Origin: Candidatus Kapaibacterium sp.
GTDB lineage: Bacteria > Bacteroidota > Ignavibacteria > Kapaibacteriales > UBA2268
Assembly (NCBI GenBank): GCA_938038165.1
Contig: CALHRB010000322.1
Location: 1 to 17,562, forward strand
Reading direction: 5' to 3'
DNA: 17,562 nucleotides
The translations under genes and the position numbers were made by a program. This document shows positions 15,942 through 17,562 of this stretch, one piece after another; position 1 is the first letter of the stretch; the number at the start of each line of letters is the position of its first letter. Below the pieces are notes generated by a model. The model saw nothing but the letters and a program-made list of their open reading frames with translations, ran no database searches and was not told where the DNA came from.

Positions 15942-17459
15942 TTAAACATTCATCAAAGACTTGCTTTTATCAACATTAAACTTTCTTTCTGCCATTCTGG
16001 AAAATTTAACAAAAGGAAGCCCCAAAAGGAGATAAATAGCAGCTACAATTATTCCTGTGCCTAAGAAATCGAAATATGTATTTGAGATATAATTATAAAC
16101 TTTAGTAAGCTCAACCATTGTAATAACCGACACTAATGAAGAATCCTTTAATAATGATATAAAATCATTTGTTACTGGCGGAAGAACCAACCTAATGGCT
16201 TGAGGCAGGATAATGTATCTTAGTGCTTGTCCTTTTGTCATTCCGAGCGATATTGCTGCTTCCATCTGTCCTTTATGGACTGAAAACAAACCTGCTCTAT
16301 AGTTTTCTGCTTCATAAGCAGCATAGTTAAGTCCGAGCCCAAGGACAGCCGCCCAAAAAGGAGTTAAATTGATACCTAATGTTGGAAGTGTGTAAAATAT
16401 TATCAATAACTGGATTAAAAGTGGCGTTCCTCTTATTATTTCAATATATAATACAGCAAGTTTGGAAAAAGGTGGGGGAGCATAAACTCTGACGAGAGCA
16501 ACAAACAAGCCGAAAATAATCGCAACAATCATAGCAACCACAGATAATCCAAGGGTTACAAGCGCTGCCTTTCCAAAAAGAGGAAGAAAACTAATGTATC
16601 GTTCCATTTGCTCCCAAAAATCAAGATTCCTGCCTTGGGATGAAAGATAAGCCTCAAATTTTGATGGTGGAACATTTGACTCTGACTTGTCGTCAAGATA
16701 AATAGCCATCATATAATTCCAAAGGTTCCACTCTTCGAGTATTCTTCTTAATTCTCCTGATTTTGATATTTTTTCAATTGCACGGTTAATATCGTTGTAT
16801 AATACTGTGTCTTCTTTTCGGATGGCAATACCATAAGAAATTTCACCGATAGGTTGCCCAACAAGTTTATATTGAGGGTTCCACGAGGCATAATATAATG
16901 CTATCGGAGCATCAACGAGGCATGCGTCAATACGACCGTTAAGCATATCCTGAAATGCATTTAGTTCGCCTTCATAACTAAGGACTTCAATACCTCCTTT
17001 GGCAATAAGTATTCTTTCGGCTAATGAATTCTTTAAAGCTCCTGCTTTTCTGCCAACGAGATCTGCAAGACTATTGATTCGGTTCTCATTTTGTAGCACA
17101 ACTAATTGCTCGTATGTAAGATAGTATGGTTTACTAAAAAGTACTTGTTGTTTCCGGTCCTCTGTAATTTCAAGTCCATTGATTGCAATATCATAATCTT
17201 TTCTGAATAGTCCGGGAATAAGTCCGTCCCACTGATTTTGAACAAAGACAGGTGTTCTGTTTAACTCTTTGCATATTGCTTTGACGATATCAACTTCGAA
17301 TCCAATATTATTGATTGGAATCTTAGGGTCTTGAAATATATAAGGGGCATTTCCTTCTGCGTCTGCAGCCCACCTTAGAGCTTTGTTATCACTTATTGCA
17401 TAGTAATAAATCGAAACAAAAGCAAGGAGTATCAAGCTAAGTTTTATATTTTTCTTCAT
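15942..17459 (-). CDS. amino-acid ABC transporter: fused substrate-binding and permease protein
   Basis: A 505-residue protein joining two parts that are usually separate in polar amino-acid uptake systems. Residues 1-23 are a signal peptide or anchor. About 28-245 form a family-3 solute-binding domain: WAADAEGNAPYIF, NIGFEVDIVKAI, LEITEDRKQQVLFSKPYY with Arg102 expected to bind the alpha-carboxylate, and VDAPIA with Asp183 for the alpha-amino group. About 293-490 form a HisM/GlnP-type permease with five or so helices and the EAA loop (Glu400-Ala-Ala, Gly406, Ile416, Leu418-Pro419) that docks the ATPase. Fused SBP-permeases are known in Firmicutes and in FCB bacteria. The partner ATPase (GlnQ type) is not downstream; it may lie off the right edge or be encoded elsewhere. 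The substrate is probably a polar amino acid, but cannot be named from the sequence. Start ATG at 17459, with no clear Shine-Dalgarno. Confidence 0.93.
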   Translation of the reverse strand: MKKNIKLSLILLAFVSIYYYAISDNKALRWAADAEGNAPYIFQDPKIPINNIGFEVDIVKAICKELNRTPVFVQNQWDGLIPGLFRKDYDIAINGLEITEDRKQQVLFSKPYYLTYEQLVVLQNENRINSLADLVGRKAGALKNSLAERILIAKGGIEVLSYEGELNAFQDMLNGRIDACLVDAPIALYYASWNPQYKLVGQPIGEISYGIAIRKEDTVLYNDINRAIEKISKSGELRRILEEWNLWNYMMAIYLDDKSESNVPPSKFEAYLSSQGRNLDFWEQMERYISFLPLFGKAALVTLGLSVVAMIVAIIFGLFVALVRVYAPPPFSKLAVLYIEIIRGTPLLIQLLIIFYTLPTLGINLTPFWAAVLGLGLNYAAYEAENYRAGLFSVHKGQMEAAISLGMTKGQALRYIILPQAIRLVLPPVTNDFISLLKDSSLVSVITMVELTKVYNYISNTYFDFLGTGIIVAAIYLLLGLPFVKFSRMAERKFNVDKSKSLMNV

Positions 17460-17490
17460 TTCTGTTAATTAAATTATGTATTCATTCAAG

Positions 17491-17498
17491 CAAAGATA
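17491..17498 (-). promoter_or_regulatory. TAnnTTTG -7-type box for the transporter gene
   Basis: Minus-strand TATCTTTG matches TAnnTTTG and lies 31 bases before the ATG at 17459, giving a short leader. No convincing -33 TTG is seen. The remaining 17499-17562 holds no supported gene. Confidence 0.38.
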
Positions 17499-17562
17499 AT
17501 AATTTTCAATCTTATAAAAATGAAATATTTACAAATCACATCCAACATTAAAATTTATCTGT

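Noticed and set aside
17520..17562. Open frame on the + strand beginning ATG at 17520 and running off the right edge (MKYLQITSNIKIYL...).
   Set aside because: Only 14 codons are visible, there is no ribosome binding site, and AT-rich DNA often stays open this long by chance. It could be a divergent gene, but it cannot be supported.

Overview
AT-rich window (about two thirds A+T by eye), densely packed with twelve protein genes, two reading rightward at the left end, one rightward giant secreted protein, and nine reading leftward. The mix points to the Bacteroidota/Ignavibacteriota/Kapabacteria side of the FCB superphylum: a Bacteroides-type serine palmitoyltransferase, a giant secreted protein ending in a type IX secretion (T9SS) sorting domain, a periplasmic 23-residue leucine-rich-repeat protein, several starts without a Shine-Dalgarno sequence, and TAnnTTTG boxes of the Bacteroidota -7 type ahead of several genes. 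This assignment is inference from gene content; there is no rRNA in the window.

Left part (1-6681, + strand): the 3' part of a YbbR/CdaR-like membrane-anchored protein whose start lies outside the window; a serine palmitoyltransferase-like alpha-oxoamine synthase (first step of sphingolipid synthesis); and a 1427-residue secreted protein with an IgGFc-binding-like N-terminal region, a chain of ASH-like (choice-of-anchor D type) beta domains, a cohesin-like domain and a T9SS type A C-terminal domain. It ends at a strong hairpin terminator (6700-6733) that also separates it from the convergent leftward genes.

Middle (6762-12262, - strand): a small outer-membrane-barrel-like protein, then an apparently co-transcribed cluster which, in transcription order, is two tandem paralogous M48 zinc-protease lipoproteins, pyrF (OMP decarboxylase), a YchF-family ATPase and an MscS channel. 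Gaps inside this cluster are 7 to 20 bases.

Right part (12332-17459, - strand): an amino-acid ABC transporter protein with substrate-binding and permease parts fused in one chain, a 17-repeat LRR protein with perfectly regular 23-residue repeats, and polyphosphate kinase 1.

The overall theme is cell envelope (sphingolipid synthesis, T9SS cargo, outer-membrane barrel, two lipoprotein proteases, MscS channel, LRR protein) plus housekeeping (pyrF, ychF, ppk). I see no mobile element, CRISPR array, tRNA, rRNA or clear defence system. No new multi-gene system is evident. The points most worth a second look are the architecture of the giant secreted protein, a nearly identical 17/18-base upstream element shared by it and the convergent barrel gene, the cluster of alternating inverted repeats in that leader, the tandem M48 lipoproteins, and the unusual P-loop of the YchF homologue. 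No gene-free stretch exceeds 300 bases; the longest is 2212-2397.
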